From Dactylosporangium fulvum (GTDB lineage: Bacteria; Actinomycetota; Actinomycetes; Mycobacteriales; Micromonosporaceae): DNA of 64,000 bases. Below are positions 36,695 through 45,587 of the stretch, piece by piece (positions within the stretch are counted from its first letter, which is position 1; each line of letters opens with the position of its first letter). The translations under genes were made by a program, and so were the position numbers. A model generated the notes under the pieces. That model worked only from the letters and a program-made list of their open reading frames with translations, was not told the DNA's origin and searched no databases. Location: NCBI RefSeq assembly GCF_025137375.1, contig NZ_CP073720.1, forward strand, positions 1,140,501 through 1,204,500. Reading direction: 5' to 3'.

Positions 36695-38082
36695 TGCAGT
36701 CTCCAGAGTCGGATCACGGCGTACGAGCGCCAGGGGCGCCAGCGCTCGGCGTGTGCGGACAGGGCTCGTGGGTCGTCGGGCAGCCCGGCGGCGCGGGCGC
36801 CGCGCAGCACACCCAGGTCGGTCGGGAGGAAGGCGTCGGGGTCGCCGAGGGCGCGCATCGCGGTGTACTGCGCGGTCCAGTCCCCGATGCCCGGCAGCGC
36901 CTTGAGCCGCTCGACTGTCTCGTCCCGGCCGCCACCGTCGAGGTCCAGCTCGCCGGCCGCGACCGCGGTGGCGAGGGCGCGCAGCGTCCGCCGGCGCGCG
37001 TCGGGCATGGCGAACGCCTCGTCCGGCAACGCCAGCAGTTCCTCCGCCGTCGGGAACGCCTCGCCGACCAGCTTCCGCAGGACGGTCCGGGCCGCGGCCA
37101 CGGAGATCTGCTGGCCGACGACCGCGCGGACGGCGATCTCGAAGCCGTCGGTCGCGCGCGGTACCCGTACCCCCTCTTCCTTGAGAACGAGCGGGGCGAG
37201 CGCCGGATCGGCGGCGAGCACCGCGTCGACGGCGGCCGGGTCGGCGTCGAGGTCGAACAGCCGCCGGCAGCGGGCCACGGCCGGTGCGAGATCACGCAGG
37301 TCGGCGAGGTAGAGCGTGGCGGCGACGTGCCCCTCCTTCGGCAGCAGCGTCACCCGCCCGGTGCCGTGCGGCAGGCGCAGCACGCGGTGGTAGCCGTCGG
37401 CGTCGACCTTGTCGATGCCGTCGACCGCGCGCACCTCGAGGAACGACAGCAGTGCCTCGGCGTGCAGCGGCGCGCGGAACGGCAGCCGCACGGAGACCAC
37501 ACCCTCGTCGTGCTCGGGCAGGCTGCGGCGGGCCCGCAGCTCCGACGGCGTGCGGCCGTAGATCTCCCGGATCGTGTCGTTGAACTGCCGGACGCTGCCG
37601 AAACCGGCGGCGAACGCGATCTCGGCGAGCCCGAGCCGGGTGGTCTCGATGAGCACCCGAGCGGTCTGCGCCCGCTGGGCCCGAGCGAGCGACAGCGGCC
37701 CGGCGCCGACCTCGGCGGTGAGCATCCGGTGCAGGTGCCGCTCGGTGTATCCGAGCCGCCCGGCAAGCCCCGGCACCCCGTCGCGGTCGACCACGCCGTC
37801 GGCGATCAGCCGCATGGCCCGGCCGACGACGTCGCCACGGATGTCCCATTCGGGGGACCCGGGCGCCGCGTCGGGCCGGCAGCGCAGGCAGGCCCGGAAG
37901 CCTTCCCGCTGTGCGGCCGCCGCAGTGGGCAGGAACCGGACGTTCTCCGCTTTCGGCGTGATGGCAGGGCAGGACGGGCGGCAATAGATGCCGGTCGACC
38001 TGACGGCCGTGACGAAGACCCCGTCGAACCGGGCGTCACGGCTGGTCGCCGCATTGCGGCAGGTGTCGAAGTCGAGCTCCAT
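36691..38082 (-). CDS. alkA: Ada-type regulator fused to AlkA DNA glycosylase
   Basis: 463-residue fusion. Residues 1-80 are the Ada methylphosphotriester zinc domain with Cys34, Cys38, Cys65 and Cys68 (GIYCRPSC ... ACLRC). Residues about 85-185 are an AraC HTH (LAGRLGYTERHLHRML; FGSVRQFNDTIREIYGRTPSELR). Residues 190-463 are AlkA: an N-terminal beta domain, then helix-hairpin-helix LPGIGDWTAQYTAMRALGDPDAFLPTDLG with the catalytic Asp. Methylation of the zinc cysteine by damaged phosphate turns the protein into an activator, and AlkA excises 3-methyladenine. ATG at 38082 lies 7 nt after CAGGAT. It probably autoregulates the operon with ogt. Confidence 0.95.
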   Translation of the reverse strand: MELDFDTCRNAATSRDARFDGVFVTAVRSTGIYCRPSCPAITPKAENVRFLPTAAAAQREGFRACLRCRPDAAPGSPEWDIRGDVVGRAMRLIADGVVDRDGVPGLAGRLGYTERHLHRMLTAEVGAGPLSLARAQRAQTARVLIETTRLGLAEIAFAAGFGSVRQFNDTIREIYGRTPSELRARRSLPEHDEGVVSVRLPFRAPLHAEALLSFLEVRAVDGIDKVDADGYHRVLRLPHGTGRVTLLPKEGHVAATLYLADLRDLAPAVARCRRLFDLDADPAAVDAVLAADPALAPLVLKEEGVRVPRATDGFEIAVRAVVGQQISVAAARTVLRKLVGEAFPTAEELLALPDEAFAMPDARRRTLRALATAVAAGELDLDGGGRDETVERLKALPGIGDWTAQYTAMRALGDPDAFLPTDLGVLRGARAAGLPDDPRALSAHAERWRPWRSYAVIRLWRLQ

Positions 38083-38299
38083 GCGCTCAATCCTGCCCCG
38101 CCCGGACGGTCCCGGCTGGCGGTTTTCGGACGCGAGTGTCGGCGTCACTCAGGTATCGGTCGGATACCGGCCGGCCGGCTCCGGGCAGGTGTCCGTTAGC
38201 GGACGCTCTGCTGGCACGTTTGCGGGAGTTCCCGGGGTGATCCGTTGTCTAGGTTGGTCTCACCAGCGAGCCGAAACCCCCTGATTTGGAGACAGCACC

Positions 38300-38839
38300 A
38301 TGAGTGAGTACGACACCGCCGGCGCCGCCGAGGCGGAGCAGGCCGGCGCGGGATACGGCGACCCCGAGGTCACCGTATCCGAGGGTGAGGACGGCTCGGT
38401 CATCTACGCGGTCGACGAGAACCACGACGGTGTCGCGGAGTCGGTCGTGTACGACCAGGACGGCGACGGCGTCGCCGAGGCGGTCGCGATCGACACCGAC
38501 GGTGACGGCAGCCTGGAGACCACGGTCGTCGACCTCAACAGCGACGGCGAGTTCGACGCCGTGTTCGTCGACACCGACGGCGACGGCGCCCCGGACGTCG
38601 CGGCCCTGGACCGTAACGGCGACGGGCTGATCGACCGCGTCGTCGCCGACACCGACGGTGACGGCAAGGCGGACACCGACGTGCGCGACGACGACTTCGA
38701 CGGGGTCGCCGACTCGGTGGTGCGGGACACCGACGGCGACGGCGACAAGGACGTCACGGTCACCGACAAGGACGGCGACGGCACGTTCGAGACCGTCACG
38801 TTCGAGGACCCGAGCACCAACCCGCTGGCTCAGGCCTGA
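38300..38839 (+). CDS. Calcium-binding-type protein of ten 13-residue DxDxDG repeats
   Basis: 179-residue, very acidic protein. Residues 39-168 are exactly ten tandem 13-residue units of the form D-x-(D/N)-x-D-G-x-x-(D/E)-x4, e.g. DTDGDGSLETTVV and DRNGDGLIDRVVA, without indels. This is the EF-hand-like loop of dockerin and thrombospondin type 3 repeats, which wrap around calcium. There is no signal peptide and no membrane segment, so it appears to be cytoplasmic or exported by a non-Sec route. GGAGA lies 7 nt before ATG 38300. A hairpin terminator follows, so it is monocistronic. A role as a calcium buffer or sensor is inference. Confidence 0.9.
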   Translation: MSEYDTAGAAEAEQAGAGYGDPEVTVSEGEDGSVIYAVDENHDGVAESVVYDQDGDGVAEAVAIDTDGDGSLETTVVDLNSDGEFDAVFVDTDGDGAPDVAALDRNGDGLIDRVVADTDGDGKADTDVRDDDFDGVADSVVRDTDGDGDKDVTVTDKDGDGTFETVTFEDPSTNPLAQA

Positions 38840-38853
38840 CGGGAGGCGTCATC

Positions 38854-38888
38854 ACGGGGGTCGGCGGGCAGTGGCCCGCCGACCCCGT
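38854..38888 (+). terminator. Hairpin terminator after the DxDxDG-repeat gene
   Basis: ACGGGGGTCGGCGGGC (38854-38869) pairs with GCCCGCCGACCCCGT (38874-38888) with one bulged G and a 4-nt loop, 14 nt after the stop. Confidence 0.8.
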
Positions 38889-39020
38889 GTTCGTAGAGTG
38901 CGCTGTGCGCTCGACGACACGGAGCTCCTGGAACCGGCCGAACAGCAGCCATACCGGCTGTTGGGACGCCGGGGCTCGCGTGGGCCGGTGTGGCCGTCAC
39001 GCCGCCGCACAGCGGACCTG

Positions 39021-39830
39021 TCAGCGCACTCGTGACGACAGCCAGCGCGCGCCGAAGTCGACCAGGTCACGCTGGCGCATGAGCCGGGCGGTGCCGGCGC
39101 CGGCCGGGCCCACCAGTTCCTTGCCGGTGACGGTCGCGAAGTCCGCCGCGATCAGCTTGAACAGTGACGTGTCGTCGGCGAGCTCGCGGTATTCGACCCA
39201 GCGGCGCTCACCGTCGACGGTCACGGGCGAACCCTGGCGCAGGTACCGCTTCGGCGCCTTCGCCCGGTACTCGGCCAGGTGCAGCGAGGTGTTGTTGTCG
39301 TGGCCGACGCCGAGCAGGAGCACCCAGGCGTCCAGCTCGTACAGCCGGGCGAGCGGTGAGCCCTCGCCGAGCCCGTCGTCGAGCGTGTGCCCGGCGGTGA
39401 TCCGCTCCGCCAGCGGCCCGAGCGCGGCGAACGAGACCGTCGGGTGGTTGCTGCGCAGCACGCCCGGGAAGCGCCGGAAGCACTCGACGACGGCACCCAT
39501 GAAGTACGTCGGCGTGACCTGCGGGTCGAACGGCGGCGTCTCCCGCCGGATGACGTCCCACCACGACTCGGGCACGGGCGGGTTGCCCCAGTCGGCGGGC
39601 TCGGTGAGCTGGCGCGAGTGGGTCGGCATGACGAGCGTGCCGTCCGGCCCGAGCGCGTCGAGCAGCGCGAGCACCACGGCCTGCGCGCCGCCGGCGACCC
39701 AGCCGAGCCGCGACAGCGAGGAGTGGACGATCACCGTCGCGCCCCGCGGCAACCCGAGCTCGGTGAGCTGCCGGGAGATGCTGCCGACGGTGCCCGGCGA
39801 CGCCGCCTGTCGAACCGCGTCCGCTTCCAC
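39021..39830 (-). CDS. AAC(3)-type aminoglycoside N-acetyltransferase homologue
   Basis: 269-residue protein of the AAC(3)/YokD family: LGLPRGATVIVHSSLSRLGWVAGGAQAVVLALLDALGPDGTLVMPTHS, then YFMGAVVECFRRFPGVLRSNHPTVSFAALGP and LLLGVGHDNNTSLHLAEYRAK with the family's conserved His/Asn. Members acetylate the 3-amino group of aminoglycosides or related compounds with acetyl-CoA. Many chromosomal relatives have other substrates, so resistance cannot be assumed. I place the start at GTG 39830, with TATGGT 8 nt upstream, which gives the usual family length. In-frame ATGs at 39920 and 39935 would add 30-35 residues and nearly abut the divergent ychF start. Confidence 0.85.
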   Translation of the reverse strand: MEADAVRQAASPGTVGSISRQLTELGLPRGATVIVHSSLSRLGWVAGGAQAVVLALLDALGPDGTLVMPTHSRQLTEPADWGNPPVPESWWDVIRRETPPFDPQVTPTYFMGAVVECFRRFPGVLRSNHPTVSFAALGPLAERITAGHTLDDGLGEGSPLARLYELDAWVLLLGVGHDNNTSLHLAEYRAKAPKRYLRQGSPVTVDGERRWVEYRELADDTSLFKLIAADFATVTGKELVGPAGAGTARLMRQRDLVDFGARWLSSRVR

Positions 39831-39938
39831 GTCGAGCCACCATACTGTCCTCCACGCGGCCACCGGACCCGGTGCCTGTGGGAGGTGTCGGAGCAGCTCA
39901 CGGGAGCGCCGTTCGAGCATTGCGTAAGCTGACATGTC

Positions 39939-41012
<1,074 letters not shown>

Positions 41013-41039
41013 GATGACCCCGGGCCCCGCTCTGGGATG

Positions 41040-41086
41040 CCGCGTCCCATCCGAGTGGCGCGAGCCGCCACTCGGATGGGACGCGG
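41040..41086 (+). terminator. Strong hairpin terminator after ychF
   Basis: A perfect 21-bp stem (41040-41060 with 41066-41086; CCGCGTCCCATCC... / ...GGATGGGACGCGG) closes a 5-nt loop, 27 nt after the ychF stop. Confidence 0.85.
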
Positions 41087-41225
41087 TGCGCGCTAGGCCC
41101 TGGGGTTTGCCGTATTTGTCGTTACTTGCCGTATCCGGGGGCCGCACGCCGCTCTATGGGTGGCCGAATCGTTACCTAAAGTTGCGCCGCCGCTTGCGGA
41201 ACACTCAGAACGGGCCTAGCCCGGA

Positions 41226-41537
41226 TCAGGCCGCACCGGCAATGATGGTCTTGTACATGTCCTCGATGCGGGCGGCCAGCGTCACCTCGCCCGGGGACAA
41301 ATCCGTGGTGCCCGGAATGCGGAGGCGGATCTGGGTGCGGCCGTCCAGGCGGCGCACATCGGGACGCACCTGCAGGGCGTCCGCGACCACCTTCATTCGC
41401 TCCGTCAGTGCCGCGTGTTGGGAGTCGTCGAGATGGAGTGTCCGGCGGATCTCGCCGCCGTCGTGTGTCCAGCCTTGCAGCAACGCCAGTGCGTCGCTGA
41501 GATAGTCGCGGTGATCGTCGCTCCACCGGGCCCGCAT
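41226..41537 (-). CDS. Pterin-4a-carbinolamine dehydratase homologue lacking catalytic histidines
   Basis: 103-residue protein with the size and layout of PCD/DCoH: LLQGWTHDGGEIRRTLHLDD near the N-terminus, then the helix KVVADALQVRPDVRR, RTQIRLRIPGT and LSPGEVTLAARIEDMYKTI. In active enzymes the helix ends in a His-His-Pro-type motif, as in the homologue at 49942-50226 (AEQADHHPDI). Here that position reads ALQVRPDV, so dehydratase activity is unlikely. It may keep a binding or dimer role. ATG at 41537 is used, with no strong ribosome site. It faces ychF tail to tail and is divergent from the NUDIX gene. Confidence 0.8.
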   Translation of the reverse strand: MRARWSDDHRDYLSDALALLQGWTHDGGEIRRTLHLDDSQHAALTERMKVVADALQVRPDVRRLDGRTQIRLRIPGTTDLSPGEVTLAARIEDMYKTIIAGAA

Positions 41538-41719
41538 GTCGACCTACCCTCCATCGGCATCGTTGCCGGCTTGTGGCCGTTTCGAAGCCTGCCCGTCATC
41601 AACGGTGTCTGCAAGTGTGCCGAGCAACCGGTGGATCTGTCCACGGTCACATTTCCCTCGTCTGGTGAACAACAGGGCAGAGCCCGCCACCGGAACTTCA
41701 TTTCGATCTGGCACCCTGG

Positions 41720-42142
41720 ATGCCCGTGCAGACCGAACGGTTGATGCCAAGGATCATCGTCGGCGCCGCGATCATCTCCGACGGCCGCGTGCTGGCCTGC
41801 GAGCGCGCCCAGCCGCCCGAAATGGCCGGAAAATGGGAGTTCCCGGGCGGCAAGGTGGACCCCGGCGAAACCGAGGAGCAGGCCCTGGTCCGTGAGTGCC
41901 AGGAGGAGCTCGGGGTCGAGATCGAGGTCGGCCAGCGTGTCGGTGCCGACATCTCGATGCTGAACGGCAGCGCGATCCTGCGGGTGTACCTCGCGACGCT
42001 CGTCAACAGGGCTCAGCCGGTACCACTGGAGCACAGTGACCTGCGGTGGCTCTCTCACGACGAGTTGGACAGTGTGCCGTGGCTGCCCGCCGACGCGCCC
42101 ATCGTGGCGGCGCTGGGGCCGTTGCTACCGTCGTCCGCGTGA
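41720..42142 (+). CDS. NUDIX hydrolase, MutT-like
   Basis: 140-residue MutT-type pyrophosphohydrolase. The Nudix box is complete: GGKVDPGETEEQALVRECQEELGV (Gx5Ex7REUxEExGU). The preceding ACERAQPPEMAGKWEFPGG and following LRWLSHDELDSVPWLPADAPIVAAL match the 8-oxo-dGTP/(d)CTP-type MutT group, which sanitises oxidised nucleotides. ATG 41720 is used, and ATG 41744 (MPRIIVGAAII) is a good alternative and closer to family length. Its stop overlaps the GTG of the DUF1990 gene (GTGA). Confidence 0.93.
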   Translation: MPVQTERLMPRIIVGAAIISDGRVLACERAQPPEMAGKWEFPGGKVDPGETEEQALVRECQEELGVEIEVGQRVGADISMLNGSAILRVYLATLVNRAQPVPLEHSDLRWLSHDELDSVPWLPADAPIVAALGPLLPSSA

Positions 42143-42642
42143 CCGTGACCTATCCCGAGGTCGGCGCGACCCGCGAAGGGCCGATGCCGCCCGGCTATCT
42201 GCACGTGACGCGCCGGGTGCGGCTCGGGTCGGGGCCGGATGTCTTCGCGGCCGCGAAAGCAGGCCTGGCGCACTGGCAACCGCAGCGCGGCGCCGGGCTG
42301 CGCGTGCGCACCGACGCCGAGACCGCCGGGCCCGGGGTGGAGTTCGCCACCGGCATCGGGATCGGACCGCTGCGCCTGTGGGTGCCGTGCCTGATCGTGT
42401 GGGTGGTCGACGAGCCGGACCGTTACGGGTTCGGGTTCGGCACGCTGCCGGGGCACGTGGAGACCGGCGAGGAGTCGTTCCTGCTCTCGACCGACGGGGC
42501 CGGCGACGTGTGGTTCGACATCCGGGCGTTCAGCCGACCGGCGAAGTGGTGGGTGAAGCTCGGCAACCCCGTTGCGAAACTTGTCCAGTCGAAGGTCACG
42601 GACCGCTACGCCGCCGCGATGCAGCGAGGGCCCCTGCCGTAA
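42139..42642 (+). CDS. DUF1990 family protein
   Basis: 167-residue soluble protein of the DUF1990 family: YPEVGATREGPMPPGYLHVTRRVRLGSG near the start, then ALAHWQPQRG-like (AGLAHWQPQRGAGL), GFGFGTLPGHVETGEESFLL and the C-terminal WFDIRAFSRPAKWW. The fold is probably a START/Bet v1-like beta barrel. No enzyme activity is established. GTG at 42139 overlaps the NUDIX stop, but TACCGT at 42126-42131, 7 nt upstream, could also give it its own leaderless transcript. It converges on sdhB. Confidence 0.88.
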   Translation: MTVTYPEVGATREGPMPPGYLHVTRRVRLGSGPDVFAAAKAGLAHWQPQRGAGLRVRTDAETAGPGVEFATGIGIGPLRLWVPCLIVWVVDEPDRYGFGFGTLPGHVETGEESFLLSTDGAGDVWFDIRAFSRPAKWWVKLGNPVAKLVQSKVTDRYAAAMQRGPLP

Positions 42643-42654
42643 CGGCAGAGGCCC
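42628..42654. terminator. Hairpin between convergent DUF1990 and sdhB genes
   Basis: GGGCCCCTGCCGT (42628-42640) pairs with ACGGCAGAGGCCC (42642-42654), 12 of 13 positions. It spans the DUF1990 stop codon and lies 18 nt before the end of sdhB, so it may serve both directions. Confidence 0.6.
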
Positions 42655-42671
42655 GATCGCCACAGTGTCGG

Positions 42672-43712
42672 TCAGCGGTGCCCGTGTGCGTCCCCGTCGG
42701 GAGCCGACGGGTGCTGGTAGCGCAGCTTCTCCGGCGGCAGCGGGAACTCCTGGTCGTCGCCGAACGGCGAGGCGGCCGCGGCGCGGTCGAGGTAGAGCTC
42801 GGCGACCGTGAGCTTGCCGTCGGGGCCGACGGGAGCGGCCTGCGGCAGCGGGCCCTCCTGGTGCCAGCCCGCGCTCGTGTCCGCGGTCGCCGGATCCCCG
42901 GACCGGGTCGCCACGCTGGTCCCGGTCGCCGCGGCGCGCCCGGCGGTGGGGTCGTCGAGCTGGTCACGGCGGAAGATCTTGCGCCCAAGCCAGGTCACGG
43001 GGTCGTACCTCCGATCGACAACACGTTCCTTCATGGGGATGATCGCATTGTCAGTGATTTTGATGTGCTCCGGGCACACCTCGGTGCAGCATTTGGTGAT
43101 GTTGCAGTAGCCGAGGCCCTGCTCCGCCTGCGCCAGCTCCTTGCGATCGGTGCGCGTGTCGAGCGGGTGCATGTCGAGCTCCGAGGCCCGGATGAAGAAC
43201 CGCGGGCCGGAGAAGGCCGGCTTGTTCTCCTCGTGGTCGCGGATCACGTGGCACACGTTCTGGCACAGGAAGCACTCGATGCACTTGCGGAACTCCTGCG
43301 AGCGCTCCACGTCGACCTGCTGCATCCGGTACTCGCCGGGCTCCAGGTCCTTCGGGGGCGCGAAGGCGGGCAGCTCGCGCGCCTTCTGGTAGTTGAAGTT
43401 CACGTTCGTGACCAGGTCACGGATCACCGGGAAGGTGCGCAGCGGGGTCACCGTGACGGTCTCGTTGTCGGCGAACGTCGACATCCGCGTCATGCAGCCC
43501 AGCCGCGGCTTGCCGTTGATCTCCATCGAGCACGAGCCGCACTTGCCGGCCTTGCAGTTCCAGCGCACGGCCAGGTCAGGCGTCTGGGTGGCCTGCAGCC
43601 GGTGGATGACGTCGAGCACGACCTCGCCCTCGTTGACCTCCACCTGGAAGTCCTGCAGCGATCCCCCCGTGTCGTCGCCGCGCCAGACACGGAAATGGCG
43701 CTTGGTGCCCAT
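42672..43712 (-). CDS. sdhB: Succinate dehydrogenase iron-sulfur subunit, C-terminally extended
   Basis: 346-residue SdhB. The [2Fe-2S] cysteines are 53, 58, 61 and 73 (NCKAGKCGSCSMEINGKPRLGC). The other two clusters use 144, 147, 150, 154 and 203, 208/209, 213 (CIECFLCQNVC; CNITKCCTEVCPEHI). It passes electrons from the flavin of SdhA to the membrane anchor. Residues after about 250 form a Pro/Ala/Asp-rich tail of about 95 residues ending DAHGHR that normal SdhB (about 250 residues) lacks. ATG at 43712 overlaps the sdhA stop by 1 nt (TAATG). Last gene of sdhCAB. Confidence 0.96.
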   Translation of the reverse strand: MGTKRHFRVWRGDDTGGSLQDFQVEVNEGEVVLDVIHRLQATQTPDLAVRWNCKAGKCGSCSMEINGKPRLGCMTRMSTFADNETVTVTPLRTFPVIRDLVTNVNFNYQKARELPAFAPPKDLEPGEYRMQQVDVERSQEFRKCIECFLCQNVCHVIRDHEENKPAFSGPRFFIRASELDMHPLDTRTDRKELAQAEQGLGYCNITKCCTEVCPEHIKITDNAIIPMKERVVDRRYDPVTWLGRKIFRRDQLDDPTAGRAAATGTSVATRSGDPATADTSAGWHQEGPLPQAAPVGPDGKLTVAELYLDRAAAASPFGDDQEFPLPPEKLRYQHPSAPDGDAHGHR

Positions 43713-45577
43713 TACAGCTCCTCGTCGGTCATGTACTTGGCCAGTTCGCTCCGGTCGAACAGACCCTGGAGCTCGGGGCGCATCACCGGCAGCGGCTTGC
43801 GCTCCAGCCGGACGTCCTCGCCGTCGAGCGAGCAGACCAGGTTGACCCGACGCCAGTTCGGGTCCATCTTCGGGAAGTCCTCACGGGTGTGCCCGCCCCG
43901 CGACTCGGCGCGCTCCAGCGCGGCCTTCGCGGTGCACTCGGAGACGATGAGCATGTTGCGCAGGTCGAGTGCGAGGTGCCAGCCCGGGTTGTACTTGCGG
44001 CCGCCGCTGACACCGACCTTCTTGACCCGCTCCTTCAGCTCCGCGAGCCGGCCGATCGACTCCTGCAGCTCGCCTTCGCGGCGGATGATGCCGACGAGCG
44101 CGCCCATGATCTCCTGCAGCTCGTGGTGGAGGGTGTACGGGTTCTCGCCGCCCTCCCCGCGCGTGAGTGGCGCCAGCGCAGTCTCGACCGCGCCCTCGAC
44201 CGCCGCCGCGCTCGGCTTGCGCCGGCCCGCCTCGGTCGCGTAGTTCGCCGCGAACTCGCCCGCGCGCTTGCCGAAGACCAGCAGGTCGGACAGCGAGTTG
44301 CCGCCGAGCCGGTTGGAGCCGTGCATGCCGCCGGACACCTCACCGGCCGCGAACAGGCCCTGCACCGCTGCCGCCGTCGAGTCGGCCTCGACCTCAACGC
44401 CACCCATCACGTAGTGGCAGGTCGGCCCGACCTCCATCGGCTGCTTCGTGATGTCGACATCCGCCAGCTCCTTGAACTGGTGGTACATCGAGGGCAGCCG
44501 CTTGCGGACCTGCTCGGCCGGCAGGCGGCTCGCGATGTCCAGCAGCACGCCGCCCGCCTGGGTGCCCCGGCCGGCCTTGACCTCGCTGTTGATCGCGCGG
44601 GCGACCTCGTCACGGGGCAGCAGCTCCGGCGGGCGCCGGTTGTTGTCCGGGTCGGAGTACCAGCGGTCCGCCTCCTCCTCGGTCTCCGCGTACTGCTTGC
44701 GGAAGACGTCGGGGACGTAGTCGAACATGAACCGCTTGCCGTCGGTGTTGCGCAGCACGCCACCGTCACCACGCACCGACTCCGTCACCAGGATGCCCTT
44801 GACGGACGGCGGCCAGACCATGCCGGTCGGGTGGAACTGGAGGAACTCCATGTTGATGAGCGTCGCGCCGGAGCGCAGGGCCAGCGCGTGGCCGTCGCCG
44901 GTGTACTCCCAGGAGTTCGAGGTCACCTTGTACGACTTGCCGACGCCACCGGTCGCCAGGACGATCGCCGACGTCTCGAAGAGCACGAACTCGCCGGTCT
45001 CGCGGTAATAGCCGAAGGCACCCGAGATCGCGCCGTTCTCGACGAACAGCTCGGTGATCGTGCACTCCTGGAAGACCCGGATCCGGGCCTCGTAGTCGCC
45101 GTGCTCGGCGAAGTCCTCCTGCTGCAGCGAGACGATCTTCTGCTGCAGCGTGCGGATCAGCTCCAGGCCGGTGCGGTCACCGACGTGCGCGAGGCGCGGG
45201 TACTCGTGGCCGCCGAAGTTGCGCTGGCTGATCTTGCCGTCCTTGGTGCGGTCGAACAGCGCGCCGTAGGTCTCCAGCTCCCAGATGCGGTCCGGGGCCT
45301 CCTTGGCGTGCAGCTCGGCCATGCGGAAGTTGTTGAGGAACTTCCCGCCGCGCATGGTGTCGCGGAAGTGGACCTGCCAGTTGTCGTTGGCGTTGACGTT
45401 GCCCATCGCCGCGGCGGCGCCGCCCTCGGCCATGACGGTGTGCGCCTTGCCGAACAACGACTTGGAGATGATGGCGGTCTTCTTGCCCGCGAGCCTGGCC
45501 TCGATCGCGGCCCGCAGGCCGGCGCCGCCGGCGCCGATCACCACGACGTCGTAGGTGTGTCGCTCGATGTTCGTCAT
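43712..45577 (-). CDS. sdhA: Succinate dehydrogenase flavoprotein subunit
   Basis: 621-residue SdhA that oxidises succinate to fumarate at the inner face of the membrane. The FAD Rossmann motif is DVVVIGAGGAGLRAAIEA, the covalent flavin-attachment region is KSLFGKAHTVMAEGG with the candidate His, and the substrate-site segment SVRGDGGVLRNTDGKRF and the HYVMGG stretch (CHYVMGGVEVE) are intact. The helical domain ends GGHTREDFPKMDPNWRRVNLVC. It matches the mycobacterial Sdh1-type enzyme. It lies 10 nt after the sdhC stop and overlaps sdhB by 1 nt. Confidence 0.97.
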   Translation of the reverse strand: MTNIERHTYDVVVIGAGGAGLRAAIEARLAGKKTAIISKSLFGKAHTVMAEGGAAAAMGNVNANDNWQVHFRDTMRGGKFLNNFRMAELHAKEAPDRIWELETYGALFDRTKDGKISQRNFGGHEYPRLAHVGDRTGLELIRTLQQKIVSLQQEDFAEHGDYEARIRVFQECTITELFVENGAISGAFGYYRETGEFVLFETSAIVLATGGVGKSYKVTSNSWEYTGDGHALALRSGATLINMEFLQFHPTGMVWPPSVKGILVTESVRGDGGVLRNTDGKRFMFDYVPDVFRKQYAETEEEADRWYSDPDNNRRPPELLPRDEVARAINSEVKAGRGTQAGGVLLDIASRLPAEQVRKRLPSMYHQFKELADVDITKQPMEVGPTCHYVMGGVEVEADSTAAAVQGLFAAGEVSGGMHGSNRLGGNSLSDLLVFGKRAGEFAANYATEAGRRKPSAAAVEGAVETALAPLTRGEGGENPYTLHHELQEIMGALVGIIRREGELQESIGRLAELKERVKKVGVSGGRKYNPGWHLALDLRNMLIVSECTAKAALERAESRGGHTREDFPKMDPNWRRVNLVCSLDGEDVRLERKPLPVMRPELQGLFDRSELAKYMTDEEL

Positions 45578-45587
45578 CGGGGGCTTC

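Noticed and set aside
38887..39927. 346-residue plus-strand frame opposite the AAC(3)-like gene
   Set aside because: Ser/Arg-rich antisense frame. The minus strand holds a recognisable acetyltransferase.
42036..44243. 735-codon plus-strand frame spanning DUF1990, sdhB and sdhA
   Set aside because: Shadow of the sdh genes and of DUF1990 in another frame.
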